Positions 8,185 through 17,522 are shown, numbered from the stretch's first letter. The stretch is DNA of 64,000 bases from CAWIHK01 sp963835935 (GCA_963835935.1 CAWIHK010000001.1:930001-994000); one strand, 5' to 3'. The notes: generated by a model not told the origin, from the letters alone. A program made the numbers and translations.

Positions 8185-9873
8185 ATGAAAAATCGCCGTA
8201 CTAAAAATTCCGCAGTATTTATTGTCACGATTACGATGATTGTTGTTCTTCCGGTCATTGCCTATCTCCAGTACACCTGGTTGGGGGAGTTGAGCGAGCG
8301 GGAATTAGAACAGATGCAGGAGAATGTTCGAACATCGGCGTTTCATTGTTCGATGGAGTTCAGTCAGGAAATCAGTGAATTGATGAAATCACTCGGAGGA
8401 ATGCTCAGTGGAACTGATGCGGACACCCAGAAAGAATTGCATAAGCGGATAACACAATGGAAGAATTCAACTTTACATCCCGGCCTAATCTATGATAGCA
8501 GTTTTATCGCGCCATTACCTCATCCGGACCTGATCTTCCATATCATCGTCGATGAGAAAACATCGCTTATGCTTTTCAAAGATCTCTCCGCGATGACCTT
8601 TCCAATTACAGGCAAACCACATCATGTAATCGAAGTTCCGATAAACCGATACTATATTAAATCCACTCTTATCCCTGAGATTATTATAGCACATTTTTTA
8701 CCTAAAGTGATTTCGGATTACAATATTAGTATTACCGATTCTCATGGGAAATTTTATTACGGATCAGTTGATTCAACATCACACGACCTTAAAAGGAGAG
8801 TTGATGTCAGAGTTCCTTTCTTATTGATTCCGCGAGAACCGCCTGCTCGGTTGCCGCCGGAGCGTCGGATGCAAGGTGAACGTATCCCGGATGACTCGCG
8901 GAGTGAAATCCCTTTCTATAGTCCGCTGCGGATGCCGGAATTCTCTTTTCCCCCCGGTGAAATGCCTCACCAGGAAAGAGGGCATGGAGCCGGTGAATCC
9001 GGTTTACTCGAACTTCAGTTGACGCATCGAGACGGTTCACTTGAAGCAGCGGTGAATAATAATCGGATTAGAAACCTCTGCATCAGTTTTGGTGTACTAC
9101 TCTTGCTCGGTGTAAGCATGATCTTTGTGTTGATCTCTGCGAATAGAGCACAGCAACTTGCCCAACAGCAATTAGAATTTGTTGCCGGTGTATCGCACGA
9201 ACTTCGGACTCCGCTTTCAGTCCTTAAATCGGTAGGTGAAAATCTTGCAGATGGAATTATTCAAGGAGAGACACGTGTGCAGCAATACGGGGGACTCATT
9301 AAAAACGAGGTCGTACGGCTTTCTGAAATGGTGGAAAAAGCTCTTGCCTATGCCGGCATTCAATCCGGGAATCGAAAGTACGAACAGTTGTCCTTCGATA
9401 TTCATCCTGTAATCTCTGAAGCGATAAAAAATGCGAAGCAGCATATCTCCGGAAAAAATGTTACCATCGAGCTTGCCATCGATGAATCTAATTCCAGAGT
9501 GCGGGGAGATGCATCTGCAATACAATCTGCGATAGAAAATCTTATCATCAACGGAATCAAGTATAGCGCTGAAGAGAAGTGGATCCATATCGAAACTCAT
9601 CTGTCGAAAAATTCAAATACCTCGTATTTGGAGATAACCGTTAAGGATCACGGCATCGGTATTGCACCGGACGATCTTCCTCATATTTTCGATCCATTCT
9701 ACCGCGGAAGTAATGCAAAAGAGAAGCAGATACAGGGAAACGGGTTGGGACTGAGCATCGCAAAGCACATCGTTGAATCGCACGGCGGAACCATATTCAT
9801 AGAAAGTTCATCGCACGATGGAAGTGTATTCACTATACGGCTTCCCTTGGCAGAGCAGAAGAAAACATCATGA
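8185..9873 (+). CDS. Sensor histidine kinase
   Basis: 562 residues. TM1 is at about 10-30 and TM2 at about 293-315, enclosing a periplasmic sensor region of about 260 residues with a Pro/Arg-rich insertion (PREPPARLPPERRMQGERIP). The cytoplasmic part has HisKA with the phosphorylated His in VSHELRTPLSVLKS (about 335-345) and a HATPase_c domain with N-box NLIINGIKYS, G1 VKDHGIGIAPDDL, F box IFDPFYRG and G2 GNGLGLSIAKHIVESHGG. It lacks an obvious HAMP. The stop overlaps the response regulator start (ATGA), so the pair is translationally coupled. With a Spy/CpxP-like gene divergent next door, an envelope-stress or metal signal is likely. Confidence 0.95.
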   Translation: MKNRRTKNSAVFIVTITMIVVLPVIAYLQYTWLGELSERELEQMQENVRTSAFHCSMEFSQEISELMKSLGGMLSGTDADTQKELHKRITQWKNSTLHPGLIYDSSFIAPLPHPDLIFHIIVDEKTSLMLFKDLSAMTFPITGKPHHVIEVPINRYYIKSTLIPEIIIAHFLPKVISDYNISITDSHGKFYYGSVDSTSHDLKRRVDVRVPFLLIPREPPARLPPERRMQGERIPDDSRSEIPFYSPLRMPEFSFPPGEMPHQERGHGAGESGLLELQLTHRDGSLEAAVNNNRIRNLCISFGVLLLLGVSMIFVLISANRAQQLAQQQLEFVAGVSHELRTPLSVLKSVGENLADGIIQGETRVQQYGGLIKNEVVRLSEMVEKALAYAGIQSGNRKYEQLSFDIHPVISEAIKNAKQHISGKNVTIELAIDESNSRVRGDASAIQSAIENLIINGIKYSAEEKWIHIETHLSKNSNTSYLEITVKDHGIGIAPDDLPHIFDPFYRGSNAKEKQIQGNGLGLSIAKHIVESHGGTIFIESSSHDGSVFTIRLPLAEQKKTS

Positions 9874-10571
9874 ATACAAACCGCAAGCGGATTTTGTTGA
9901 TTGAAGACGAGATGGGATTGGTATTGACACTAACCGACAGATTGAGTAGTGAAGGATATCTCGTTGCACATGCATGTGATGGAGAGAAGGGGGAAAAACT
10001 AGCGACCGAAGGAGGCTTCGATGTGATCCTGCTCGATGTGATGCTGCCGAAAAAAAGTGGATTCGATATTATCCGAGATCTACGGAAGAATGGAATCACT
10101 ACTCCTGTATTAATGCTTACTGCACGCGGCCAGGTGAACGAGAAAGTAATAGGATTAAAACTTGGTGCAGACGATTATTTAACTAAACCGTTTGAAATGC
10201 TCGAACTCCTGGCACGAATTGAATCTTTACTCCGGAGAACGTTGAAACTATCGCACTCCTCGGCTACGATCAATTCGTATTCATTCGGACCCTTCACAGT
10301 TAATTTTTCCAAAATGGAAATTTTGCAGAAGGGAAAACAGATCGAACTCTCGGGGCGTGAATTCCAGTTGCTTCGTTTTTTCATCGAACATCAAGGCGTT
10401 GTGCTCTCGCGGGAAACAATTCTAAATCAAGTGTGGGGATACGATGCGATGCCGACGACGCGTACGATCGACACTCATGTTACATGGCTTAGGCAGAAAC
10501 TCGAAGAGAATCCGAAATATCCGAAATACATTATTACGATACACGGATTTGGCTATAAGTTTGTGGGCTGA
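9870..10571 (+). CDS. OmpR/PhoB-family response regulator
   Basis: 233 residues. The receiver domain (1-120) has acidic pocket IEDE near the N-terminus, phosphoacceptor Asp in VILLDVMLPKKSG, the conserved Thr in MLTARG and Lys in DDYLTKPF. The C-terminal winged helix (about 135-233) has the OmpR signature LSGREFQLLRFFIEHQG and the recognition-helix and wing region TRTIDTHVTWLRQKLEENP...IHGFGYKFVG. Start overlaps the kinase stop by 4 nt. Immediately downstream are three GTTAAA repeats before an EF-hand gene, which may be a direct target. Confidence 0.95.
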   Translation: MNTNRKRILLIEDEMGLVLTLTDRLSSEGYLVAHACDGEKGEKLATEGGFDVILLDVMLPKKSGFDIIRDLRKNGITTPVLMLTARGQVNEKVIGLKLGADDYLTKPFEMLELLARIESLLRRTLKLSHSSATINSYSFGPFTVNFSKMEILQKGKQIELSGREFQLLRFFIEHQGVVLSRETILNQVWGYDAMPTTRTIDTHVTWLRQKLEENPKYPKYIITIHGFGYKFVG

Positions 10572-10596
10572 TTGTCCTATTTTCCTCTCCCGATAT

Positions 10597-10624
10597 TGTT
10601 AAACATGTTAAATGTTTGTTAAAA
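10597..10624. promoter_or_regulatory. Three GTTAAA repeats upstream of the EF-hand gene
   Basis: GTTAAA occurs at 10598, 10607 and 10618 in the same orientation, with 9- and 11-bp spacing. It matches the motif at 8128-8145 in the Spy/kinase intergenic region. This is a candidate binding array for the adjacent OmpR-family regulator controlling the EF-hand gene about 85 bp downstream. Confidence 0.4.
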
Positions 10625-10705
10625 CACTGATGAATTTCGACATTCTTCCGAAATAATAATAGTAAAGCGATTATACTTATTTCAATTAATGGAAGGAGAT
10701 ACACC

Positions 10706-11284
10706 ATGGTAAGTCCGACAAGTGGGGGATCTGGACTTGGACCTCTTGATTGGGGGACGACATCTGTTTCTGACCGGGCGAAACAAATGATTAAAAAACT
10801 TGATACGAACGGTGATGGGAAAATCAGTTTGTCAGAACTTCAAGCCGGTGCGCCGAAAGACGGAAAAGGAAAAGATGCAGCATCGATCATGAAAGAAACC
10901 GACACGAACAATGATGGTGAAATCGATGAAAGTGAACTCGAAGCATCCATGACAAAAATGGATGCAAAAATGAAAGCAATGGGACCGCCGCCAGGTCCAC
11001 CACCATCCGGAGGTGCGCAAAAATCACAAAGTTCCTCAGGGCAGACTAACAGCACCGATTCCAGCAGTAGTTCAAGTTCGGACAACAAGATTTATGATCC
11101 GAGAGACACCAACAAGGATGGTAAGGTTTCGTTTATGGAGGAACTAACGTACGATTTAAAGCATCCGGAGGATGCGAAGAAAACATCCAGTTCAAATAAT
11201 CAGGACCAAATCGCACAAGCGTATGACGAGTCCGGAAATAAGAACGGCGGATCGGTAGGCGAGAATTTGAATACTGTTGTTTAA
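10706..11284 (+). CDS. EF-hand calcium-binding protein
   Basis: 192 residues, preceded by GGAAGGAGATACACC, a strong ribosome site. Three EF-hand loops are visible: DTNGDGKISLSE (about 33-44), DTNNDGEIDESE (about 65-76) and DTNKDGKVSFME (about 134-145); all keep Asp at positions 1, 3/5 and an acidic residue at 12. Between loops 2 and 3 lies a low-complexity linker with PPPGPPPS and a Ser-rich tract. No signal peptide is seen, so it is either cytoplasmic or exported by a non-Sec route. Its position directly after the two-component system, with matching GTTAAA repeats in front, suggests co-regulation with the Spy-like protein, possibly an envelope calcium or metal response. Exact function unknown. 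Confidence 0.8.
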   Translation: MVSPTSGGSGLGPLDWGTTSVSDRAKQMIKKLDTNGDGKISLSELQAGAPKDGKGKDAASIMKETDTNNDGEIDESELEASMTKMDAKMKAMGPPPGPPPSGGAQKSQSSSGQTNSTDSSSSSSSDNKIYDPRDTNKDGKVSFMEELTYDLKHPEDAKKTSSSNNQDQIAQAYDESGNKNGGSVGENLNTVV

Positions 11285-11331
11285 TTATGTCGTCTCTGAT
11301 ACTGCTTATTATTGAAGATTGTAATTGAAGA

Positions 11332-11352
11332 TGGGGGATGGCGGTTCCCCCA
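11332..11352 (+). terminator. Possible weak terminator hairpin
   Basis: TGGGGG (11332-11337) and CCCCCA (11347-11352) can form a 6-bp GC-rich stem with a 9-nt loop, followed by CTTCTTTA. It lies 50 bp behind the EF-hand stop. The U tract is poor, and a small open frame starts inside the hairpin. Confidence 0.3.
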
Positions 11353-11430
11353 CTTCTTTATGAACGGCAACAAGGTGCGTCAATTGGACCAAATCCTGTT
11401 GGTCATTTTGAAGAAAAACCAGAGGATTAA
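11338..11430 (+). CDS. Possible 30-residue ORF or gene remnant
   Basis: ATG at 11338 opens a 30-codon frame ending at TAA 11428-11430, immediately next to the convergent thioesterase stop. The peptide (MAVPPLLYERQQGASIGPNP, then VGHFEEKPED) is balanced and hydrophilic at the end, unlike random AT-rich translation. The GGGGG before the ATG is too close to serve as a normal ribosome site. It could also be the tail of a lost gene. No family recognised. Confidence 0.2.
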   Translation: MAVPPLLYERQQGASIGPNPVGHFEEKPED

Positions 11431-11829
11431 TCAAATTACTCTATGATCCTCTTTCCTGTAAACCGTTCCCTGGAATAATGCAATGAGGTTTGATTTATCG
11501 TCGATAATTTTTATAACGTATGTTGCGAGCTTTTTATGCAGAGAAACTTCTTCGGCAACTGCCGTGAGTTTTCCCTCTCTGATTGCTTTGAAAAATGAAA
11601 TGCTCACATTAATCGCCATTGCTAGTCCATCGCGTGAGTTTGAAGCCGCTCCGAAAACTGTGTCACCAAGCGAAAAGATTGCGCCGCCATGAATTGTTCC
11701 CGCACCGTTGAGATGATCTTTTGTGACGGTCATTTCTGCCGATGCCGTCCCATCTCCAATTGATAAAATTTTTATGCCAAGGAATTTGGCGAAAGGGTCT
11801 TTGTGTATAACATTTTTGAGTTCGTTCAT
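11431..11829 (-). CDS. PaaI-family thioesterase (hotdog fold)
   Basis: 132 residues when started at ATG 11827-11829, which has AGGAG 8 nt upstream; an upstream in-frame ATG at 11859 lacks a ribosome site. The protein has the PaaI/4HBT layout: DPFAKFLGIKIL at the start, then ASAEMTVTKDHLNGAGTIHGGAIFSLGDTVFG with the catalytic-region motif N..G..HGG and the helix-capping Asp. These enzymes hydrolyse acyl- or aryl-CoA thioesters. The chain length and substrate cannot be deduced. Stand-alone gene, divergent from transaldolase. Confidence 0.88.
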   Translation of the reverse strand: MNELKNVIHKDPFAKFLGIKILSIGDGTASAEMTVTKDHLNGAGTIHGGAIFSLGDTVFGAASNSRDGLAMAINVSISFFKAIREGKLTAVAEEVSLHKKLATYVIKIIDDKSNLIALFQGTVYRKEDHRVI

Positions 11830-12033
11830 AATCAATCTCCTCTTATGAAATATAATCAATCATCTTGATTAGAATCAATTCCGGCATTAGAAACGTCGAG
11901 TTATAGAATCAATTTAAGTCTTTAAACAAAGATTTATAAATTGAATATGAATTTATGTTTTTGAATGATTAACTTATTACAATTCTTCATGAGCGGTGTT
12001 CCTGAAAAATAGAAAACAATGGGGGGAATCAAT

Positions 12034-13143
12034 ATGAAAAAAAATCCTCTATTAAAATTAGAAAATTTAGGCCAGAGCATCTGGATGGATTTTATCCGCA
12101 GAGACATGATCAAGAGTGGAGAACTGCGGCGTCTGGTTGAGGAAGATGGAATAAGCGGTGTGACATCGAACCCATCAATTTTTGAGAAAGCGATTGCCGA
12201 AAGCAATGCATACGATGAAGCAATACGCAATTTAACTCATGCCGGGAGAAATACCGAAGAGATATATCAGACTCTTACGATTGGAGACATACAGCTTACG
12301 GCCGATATTCTGCGGAACACATACAATCGATGTGAAGGTCGCGACGGTTTTGTCAGTCTTGAAGTATCTCCACTGCTTGCTCACAACACTGAAGGCACAA
12401 TTATTGAAGCAAGGCGATTATGGTCGGCTGTAGATAGACCTAATGTGATGATTAAAGTACCGGGGACAAAAGATGGTATACCTGCCATTCGTCAACTCAT
12501 TTTTGAAGGGATCAATATTAACGTCACACTTTTGTTTGGAATTCCGCGATATGAAGAAGTTACCGAGGCGTATCTCTCGGCATTGGAAGATAGAGTGAAG
12601 AAATCTCTGCCAATCAAAGGAATCGCTTCTGTTGCAAGTTTTTTTATAAGTCGGATCGATGTTCTGATCGATTCTTTGCTGGAAACTATCTCAAAATCAC
12701 AAATAAAAAATGCGAATCTGACGACGGATCTCAAAGGTCAAGTCGCCATCGCCAACGCGAAGCTTGCATATAAAATTTATCGGACGATTTTTTCATCCGA
12801 GCGATTTCGTTTACTTGAAACTTCGGGCGCTCGCACTCAGCGGTTGTTGTGGGCAAGCACCGGTACGAAGAATCCCAATTATTCCGATGTAAAATATGTT
12901 GCCGCGTTGATCGGCCATGACACAATCAACACACTTCCACTTGAGACTATCGATGCCTATCGCGATCACGGTCATCCCCGTCTCACCCTGAATAAAGATA
13001 TTTTACGGGCGCGAACAAAATTTAAAGAATTGCAAAAAATTCGAATAAATATTGATGAAATCACACAACAGCTCGAAGACGAAGGCGTGCAAAAATTTAT
13101 AGAGGCATACAATAAATTACTTAACACATTAAAACAAAAATAA
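12034..13143 (+). CDS. tal: Transaldolase
   Basis: 369 residues from ATG 12034, preceded by GGGGGGAATCAAT; an ATG 15 nt upstream lies inside that ribosome site. The sequence carries the N-terminal GQSIWMDFIRRDMI, the transaldolase signature GVTSNPSIFEKAI, the strand LEVSPLLAHNTEGTI, the Schiff-base Lys in NVMIKVPGTKDG and NINVTLLFGIPRYEE and SVASFFISRIDVLID. The length and the C-terminal region (WASTGTKNPNYSDVKYVAALIG, TINTLPLETIDAYRDHG) match the Tal/glucose-6-phosphate-linked subfamily common in actinobacteria and FCB bacteria rather than the short MipB type. It exchanges dihydroxyacetone units in the pentose phosphate pathway. Confidence 0.95.
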   Translation: MKKNPLLKLENLGQSIWMDFIRRDMIKSGELRRLVEEDGISGVTSNPSIFEKAIAESNAYDEAIRNLTHAGRNTEEIYQTLTIGDIQLTADILRNTYNRCEGRDGFVSLEVSPLLAHNTEGTIIEARRLWSAVDRPNVMIKVPGTKDGIPAIRQLIFEGININVTLLFGIPRYEEVTEAYLSALEDRVKKSLPIKGIASVASFFISRIDVLIDSLLETISKSQIKNANLTTDLKGQVAIANAKLAYKIYRTIFSSERFRLLETSGARTQRLLWASTGTKNPNYSDVKYVAALIGHDTINTLPLETIDAYRDHGHPRLTLNKDILRARTKFKELQKIRINIDEITQQLEDEGVQKFIEAYNKLLNTLKQK

Positions 13144-13199
13144 GATAAGGTTGTAGATCATTCAGCGGCAAACGAAAACTGACATCATACAAAAAATGA

Positions 13200-15686
13200 A
13201 TGGTTATGCTCATGCGCAAAGGACTGATTTTCTTTTTTACAATTTTGCTTTTAACCCCGCGAATCTTTTCACAATCATCTAATTCATTCAATACTGCTGA
13301 AATCAAACTCGCAATTGAAAAGTTAGGAGTTCTCGGCTCGGTACTTTATATAGCCGCTCATCCCGACGACGAGAATACTGCATTACTTGCCACGCTGACC
13401 AAAGGCCGGTTGTATCGGACAACGTACCTCTCCATCACACGCGGTGAAGGAGGGCAGAACCTTCTCGGTTCGGAACAAGGTGCGGCACTCGGATTGATAA
13501 GAACACAGGAACTTCTCGCCGCACGAAGAATCGACGGAGCCGAACAGTACTTTACGCGCGCCATCGATTTCGGTTTCTCCAAAAGCTCCAAAGAAACGCT
13601 TCGATTCTGGGATAAAGAAAAAACTCTTGCCGATGTTGTTTGGGTTATCCGCAAATTTAAACCCGACGTCATCATCACACGATTCACTCCTACGCTCGGT
13701 GGGCACGGCAATCATACAGCTTCGGCGATTCTGGCAGAAGAAGCTTTTCGAGCCGCATCGGATTCGACAAAATTTACCGAACAACTTCGTTATGTTTCCA
13801 CCTGGCAGACAAAACGGATTGTCTGGGATGTATTTCGCCAACCTCCGATCGATTCAACACAAAAACAATATCCGATCGTCAACATTGACCTCGGTGCGTA
13901 CTCTTCACTCCTCGGAAAATCATTTACTGAAATAGCGGGCGAAAGCCGGAGTATGCACAAGAGTCAGGGATTTGGTGCAGCTCAAAATCGTGGTGAGTAT
14001 ATAGACCATTTCCAGTTTATCGCAGGTGATCCTGCAACCAAGGATTTATTTGACGGGATCGACACGGATTGGTCGAGAGTGAAAGGTGCGGATAGTGTAA
14101 AAGTACTCTTCGGCGAAATTTCCCAAAAGTATAATTTTGAAAATCCTGCGCAATCAATTCCTTTATTGATGAAAGCCCTTTCTTCACTAAATAAATTATC
14201 GCAGTCCTCGTGGATCGAATTAAAAAAAGAAGAATTGGTGAATGTGATCTTTGCATGTGCGGGAATGCGGATCGACGCTACAACTCCGGACAATGAATTT
14301 CTTCCCGGCAGTGATCTGAATTTTTCGTGCACAATCCTGAATCGTTCGTCATATCCTTTCGTTCTTGAACGAATCAAATTACCTTTCGAAAGTAAAGATA
14401 CTGTTCTTCATGCAAAACTCGAATTCAATATTCCTGTGAAATCCGGCCGCACATTAAAAATTCCGGATCAAACCGAAATTAGTCAGCCGTATTGGCTAGC
14501 GGAGAAACATGGAGTCGGTTCGTACACAATTTCGGATCAGGATCTCATCGGCAAAGCGATGAATGAACCGGTTCCGAAGATGGAAGTTGCGCTCTCATCG
14601 CCGGATGGAATTATAGAGACGAGAATTCCTTTGCGTCAAAAAATAGTCGATCCAGTAAAAGGGGAGCAGTTATATCCTTTGCAGATTGTTCCGCCGGTTA
14701 CGATTAATCTGTCGGAACCAGTTTATGTTTTTCCAAACACGTCAAAGAAACAAATAAGCATGACAGTAAAATCGTTCACCTCGAATGTTCACGCAATTGT
14801 GAAATTAAAACTTCCCGAACACTGGAGATCCGATCCAGAGATCCAGGATGTGGAATTGAAAAACAAAGGAGACGAACAAATTATTTCATTTACTGTTTCT
14901 CCTTTGAATAATGCGGCAAGTGGAATAGTTTCCGCAGAAGTTGAATATTGTGGGAAGATTTATAACAAGTGCGTTCAGTTCGTTCGGTACGATCACATCC
15001 CTCCACAAATATTTTTCCAACCGGCAGAAGCTGCTCTCGTCAAGTCCAACATTCAAAAGCGAGGTAATATTGTTGGCTACATCATGGGAGCCGGCGACCA
15101 AGTCCCTTCCTCCATCCGGCAATTGGGTTATGCGGTTACATTATTGTCGGATGATGCACTGGCGGACGGTAATCTTGATCAGTACGACGTCATCGTTGCC
15201 GGTGTGCGGGCATATAATACGAGATCGTCTCTTCATTTGTATCAGGATCGTTTGATGGAATTTGTAAAACGGGGTGGAACGTATGTCGTTCAGTATGTAA
15301 CTCCGCAACAGGGAGTGACCGACAGCATCGGTCCGTACCGGATGGAAATTTCTCGTGCCCGTGTTTCAGAAGAAGATGCCGAGATGAAAATTCTCAATCA
15401 ACATAATCCCATTGTGACGACACCAAATAAAATCACAACAGATGATTTTAAAGGATGGATTCAGGAACGAGGTCTTTACTTCGCCGAACATTGGGACGCA
15501 CGCTACGATTCGATTTTCAGTTGCCACGATGCAAACGAACCCGATCACTCCGGCGGCCTTCTTGTAACCAAATATGGAAAAGGATATTTCGTTTATTGTG
15601 CGTACGCTTTCTTCCGCCAGTTGCCATCAGGTGTTGAAGGAGCATATCGATTGTTCGCGAACATTTTATCATTGCATAGCAAATGA
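13200..15686 (+). CDS. PIG-L family deacetylase with C-terminal GATase-like domain
   Basis: 828 residues, signal peptide at about 8-25. The PIG-L/LmbE domain (about 45-290) has the zinc motif AAHPDDENTALLATL and the catalytic-face residues RGEGGQNLLGSEQG, plus the third zinc ligand in the HGNHTASAILAEEAF segment. These enzymes remove N-acetyl groups from amino sugars. A central beta-rich region (about 370-600, NPCBM/Ig-like) and a C-terminal class I glutamine amidotransferase-like fold (about 630-828, VAGVRAYNTRSSL...GGTYVVQY...HWDARYDSIF) follow, a combination common in FCB genomes. Its stop overlaps the start of a sodium:solute symporter (ATGA), so it probably releases a deacetylated sugar that is then taken up. 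Confidence 0.88.
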   Translation: MVMLMRKGLIFFFTILLLTPRIFSQSSNSFNTAEIKLAIEKLGVLGSVLYIAAHPDDENTALLATLTKGRLYRTTYLSITRGEGGQNLLGSEQGAALGLIRTQELLAARRIDGAEQYFTRAIDFGFSKSSKETLRFWDKEKTLADVVWVIRKFKPDVIITRFTPTLGGHGNHTASAILAEEAFRAASDSTKFTEQLRYVSTWQTKRIVWDVFRQPPIDSTQKQYPIVNIDLGAYSSLLGKSFTEIAGESRSMHKSQGFGAAQNRGEYIDHFQFIAGDPATKDLFDGIDTDWSRVKGADSVKVLFGEISQKYNFENPAQSIPLLMKALSSLNKLSQSSWIELKKEELVNVIFACAGMRIDATTPDNEFLPGSDLNFSCTILNRSSYPFVLERIKLPFESKDTVLHAKLEFNIPVKSGRTLKIPDQTEISQPYWLAEKHGVGSYTISDQDLIGKAMNEPVPKMEVALSSPDGIIETRIPLRQKIVDPVKGEQLYPLQIVPPVTINLSEPVYVFPNTSKKQISMTVKSFTSNVHAIVKLKLPEHWRSDPEIQDVELKNKGDEQIISFTVSPLNNAASGIVSAEVEYCGKIYNKCVQFVRYDHIPPQIFFQPAEAALVKSNIQKRGNIVGYIMGAGDQVPSSIRQLGYAVTLLSDDALADGNLDQYDVIVAGVRAYNTRSSLHLYQDRLMEFVKRGGTYVVQYVTPQQGVTDSIGPYRMEISRARVSEEDAEMKILNQHNPIVTTPNKITTDDFKGWIQERGLYFAEHWDARYDSIFSCHDANEPDHSGGLLVTKYGKGYFVYCAYAFFRQLPSGVEGAYRLFANILSLHSK

Positions 15687-17398
15687 GACCTCTCGATTGG
15701 ATAGTGCTCGCGGCCACACTTTTGTCTATCGTCCTGTACGGTTTGTGGAAAGGACGCGGTGCGAAAAATATCGATGGTTACCTATTGGCGAATCGATCGA
15801 TGAAGTGGTACACGATTGCACTTTCAATCATGGCGACGCAGGCGAGCGCGGTCACATTTATTTCTACTCCGGGGCAAGCGTACATCGACGGTATGCGATT
15901 TGTGCAATTCTATTTCGGATTGCCGCTCGCCATGATTATTCTTTCGATCACCGCGGTACCGATATTCCACAAGCTCAAAGTTTACACTGCGTACGAATAT
16001 ATCGAGAAGAGATTCGATGCAAAAATGCGGGTACTGACGACTGCGATATTTCTCGCATCGCGTGGCCTGGCGGCTGGAATAACAATCTATGCGCCGGCGC
16101 TGGTTCTCTCCGTTATGCTTGGGATGGATATTCGAATTACATCGCTCATCATCGGCGGCCTTGTCATTATCTACACAACATACGGCGGAGTCAAAGCCGT
16201 CAACTACACCGATTTTTTTCAATTCATCATCGTCATGGCCGGAATGTGTGCGGCATTCATCATCGCGATTCGTTTACTTCCGTCAGGAATTTCATTCGCC
16301 GATAGTTTATCGATCTCTTCGGCGATGGGGAGGTTGAACACCATAGATCTTTCGCTTCGCTTCGATAACCGATACAATCTCTGGTCGGGGTTGATTGGAG
16401 GAATGTTTGTTGCGCTAGCGTATTTCGGGACCGATCAATCGCAAGTCCAGCGTTATCTCACCGGCCAATCGGTAAGGCAAAGCCGGATTGCGCTTCTCTT
16501 CAATGGTGCCGCGAAAGTTCCGATGCAGTTTTTCATCCTTTTCATCGGTGTAATGGTTTTTGTTTTGTTTCAGTTTATGCGTCCGCCGATTCTGTTCAAT
16601 CCGGTAGAGAGAGAAAAAATCAAGACCGGCACGCACGCGCTGGAATTTCAGAAATTGGAGGATGAACATAATCTTCTATTTCAAAAAAAATCTGATGCGA
16701 TTGCGAGATATATTCAGACAAAAAAAATCAACGATGCTGCCGGATTGAAGAAGGAAGAAGAACAACTCCGGGATCTCCAACATCGCGTTGATAATTTACA
16801 CACACGAGCAGCGGAGTTAGCTTCGGTCGATGAGAAGTTGCCGGCGTCTTCGGACACAAATTATATTTTTCTAACATTTATACTTACCTATCTGCCTGTC
16901 GGTTTTGTTGGATTGCTTTTTGCCTGTATTTTCAACGCATCGATGTCCTCCTCCTCGGGCGAATTAAGCGCTTTGGCGACGACATCTATTATAGATATTT
17001 ACAAACGATTTGTTCGTCCATCCGCAACCGATCGACATTATCTCGTGGCATCGCGGATTCTTATGACTTTTTGGGGAATCTATGGAATTGCGTTCGCGCA
17101 GTTTGCGGGCAGGATGGGTTCGCTGGTGGAGGCGGTGAATATTCTCGGTTCTTTATTTTATGGTACTATGCTCGGAATTTTTCTGCTGGCATTCTATTTC
17201 AAATCGGTTGATGGAACGGCTGCTTTTATTGGAGCAATTGCCGGCGAGATTACGGTAATTTTTTGTTTCCTATTTAGTTCAATTGCATGGTTGTGGTATA
17301 ATGTGGTAGGATGTGTTGTCGTTGTTGGAGTTGGGGTAATAGTATCGATGTACAAACGAGGGAATTTTAGGAGAGGAGCAGATGTTCAGAGGGAGTGA
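15683..17398 (+). CDS. Sodium:solute symporter (SSS family)
   Basis: 571 residues with about 13 hydrophobic segments and the SSS signature in the first third (IDGYLLANRSMKWYTIALSIMATQASAVTFISTPGQAYIDG) and GGVKAVNYTDFFQF. A hydrophilic, coiled-coil-like insertion (about 310-385, LEFQKLEDEHNLLFQKKSD...) interrupts the membrane segments, a feature of a subgroup found next to sugar-processing genes. The start overlaps the PIG-L deacetylase stop by 4 nt. The likely substrate is a sugar or amino sugar; this comes from context only. Confidence 0.9.
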   Translation: MRPLDWIVLAATLLSIVLYGLWKGRGAKNIDGYLLANRSMKWYTIALSIMATQASAVTFISTPGQAYIDGMRFVQFYFGLPLAMIILSITAVPIFHKLKVYTAYEYIEKRFDAKMRVLTTAIFLASRGLAAGITIYAPALVLSVMLGMDIRITSLIIGGLVIIYTTYGGVKAVNYTDFFQFIIVMAGMCAAFIIAIRLLPSGISFADSLSISSAMGRLNTIDLSLRFDNRYNLWSGLIGGMFVALAYFGTDQSQVQRYLTGQSVRQSRIALLFNGAAKVPMQFFILFIGVMVFVLFQFMRPPILFNPVEREKIKTGTHALEFQKLEDEHNLLFQKKSDAIARYIQTKKINDAAGLKKEEEQLRDLQHRVDNLHTRAAELASVDEKLPASSDTNYIFLTFILTYLPVGFVGLLFACIFNASMSSSSGELSALATTSIIDIYKRFVRPSATDRHYLVASRILMTFWGIYGIAFAQFAGRMGSLVEAVNILGSLFYGTMLGIFLLAFYFKSVDGTAAFIGAIAGEITVIFCFLFSSIAWLWYNVVGCVVVVGVGVIVSMYKRGNFRRGADVQRE

Positions 17399-17422
17399 GA
17401 TTTAGATCGAGAATGAGGAATA

Positions 17423-17495
17423 GTCCCGGAGGGACGGGATCTGGGTAGAATCGAAAATAGGAAAAGACTAATGGAACTCCATAGGAGTGGAATAT
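17423..17495. repeat. Short hairpin repeats, CCC-N3-GGG family (two copies)
   Basis: Copy 1: GTCCC GGA GGGAC (17423-17435) followed by GGGATCTGGGTAGAA. Copy 2: ACTCC ATA GGAGT (17476-17488) followed by GGAATATAGAATAG. Both are a small stem with a 3-nt loop plus a conserved GATA..ATAG/GTAGAA tail. Related copies occur at 19224, 28908-28998 and 30710. They lie downstream of the symporter stop. Confidence 0.6.
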
Positions 17496-17522
17496 AGAAT
17501 AGAGAAAAACGAGATCAACACA

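Noticed and set aside
15574..16305. 243-codon frame overlapping the symporter start
   Set aside because: Out-of-frame shadow of the PIG-L and symporter genes with low-quality Cys/His/Arg-rich composition.
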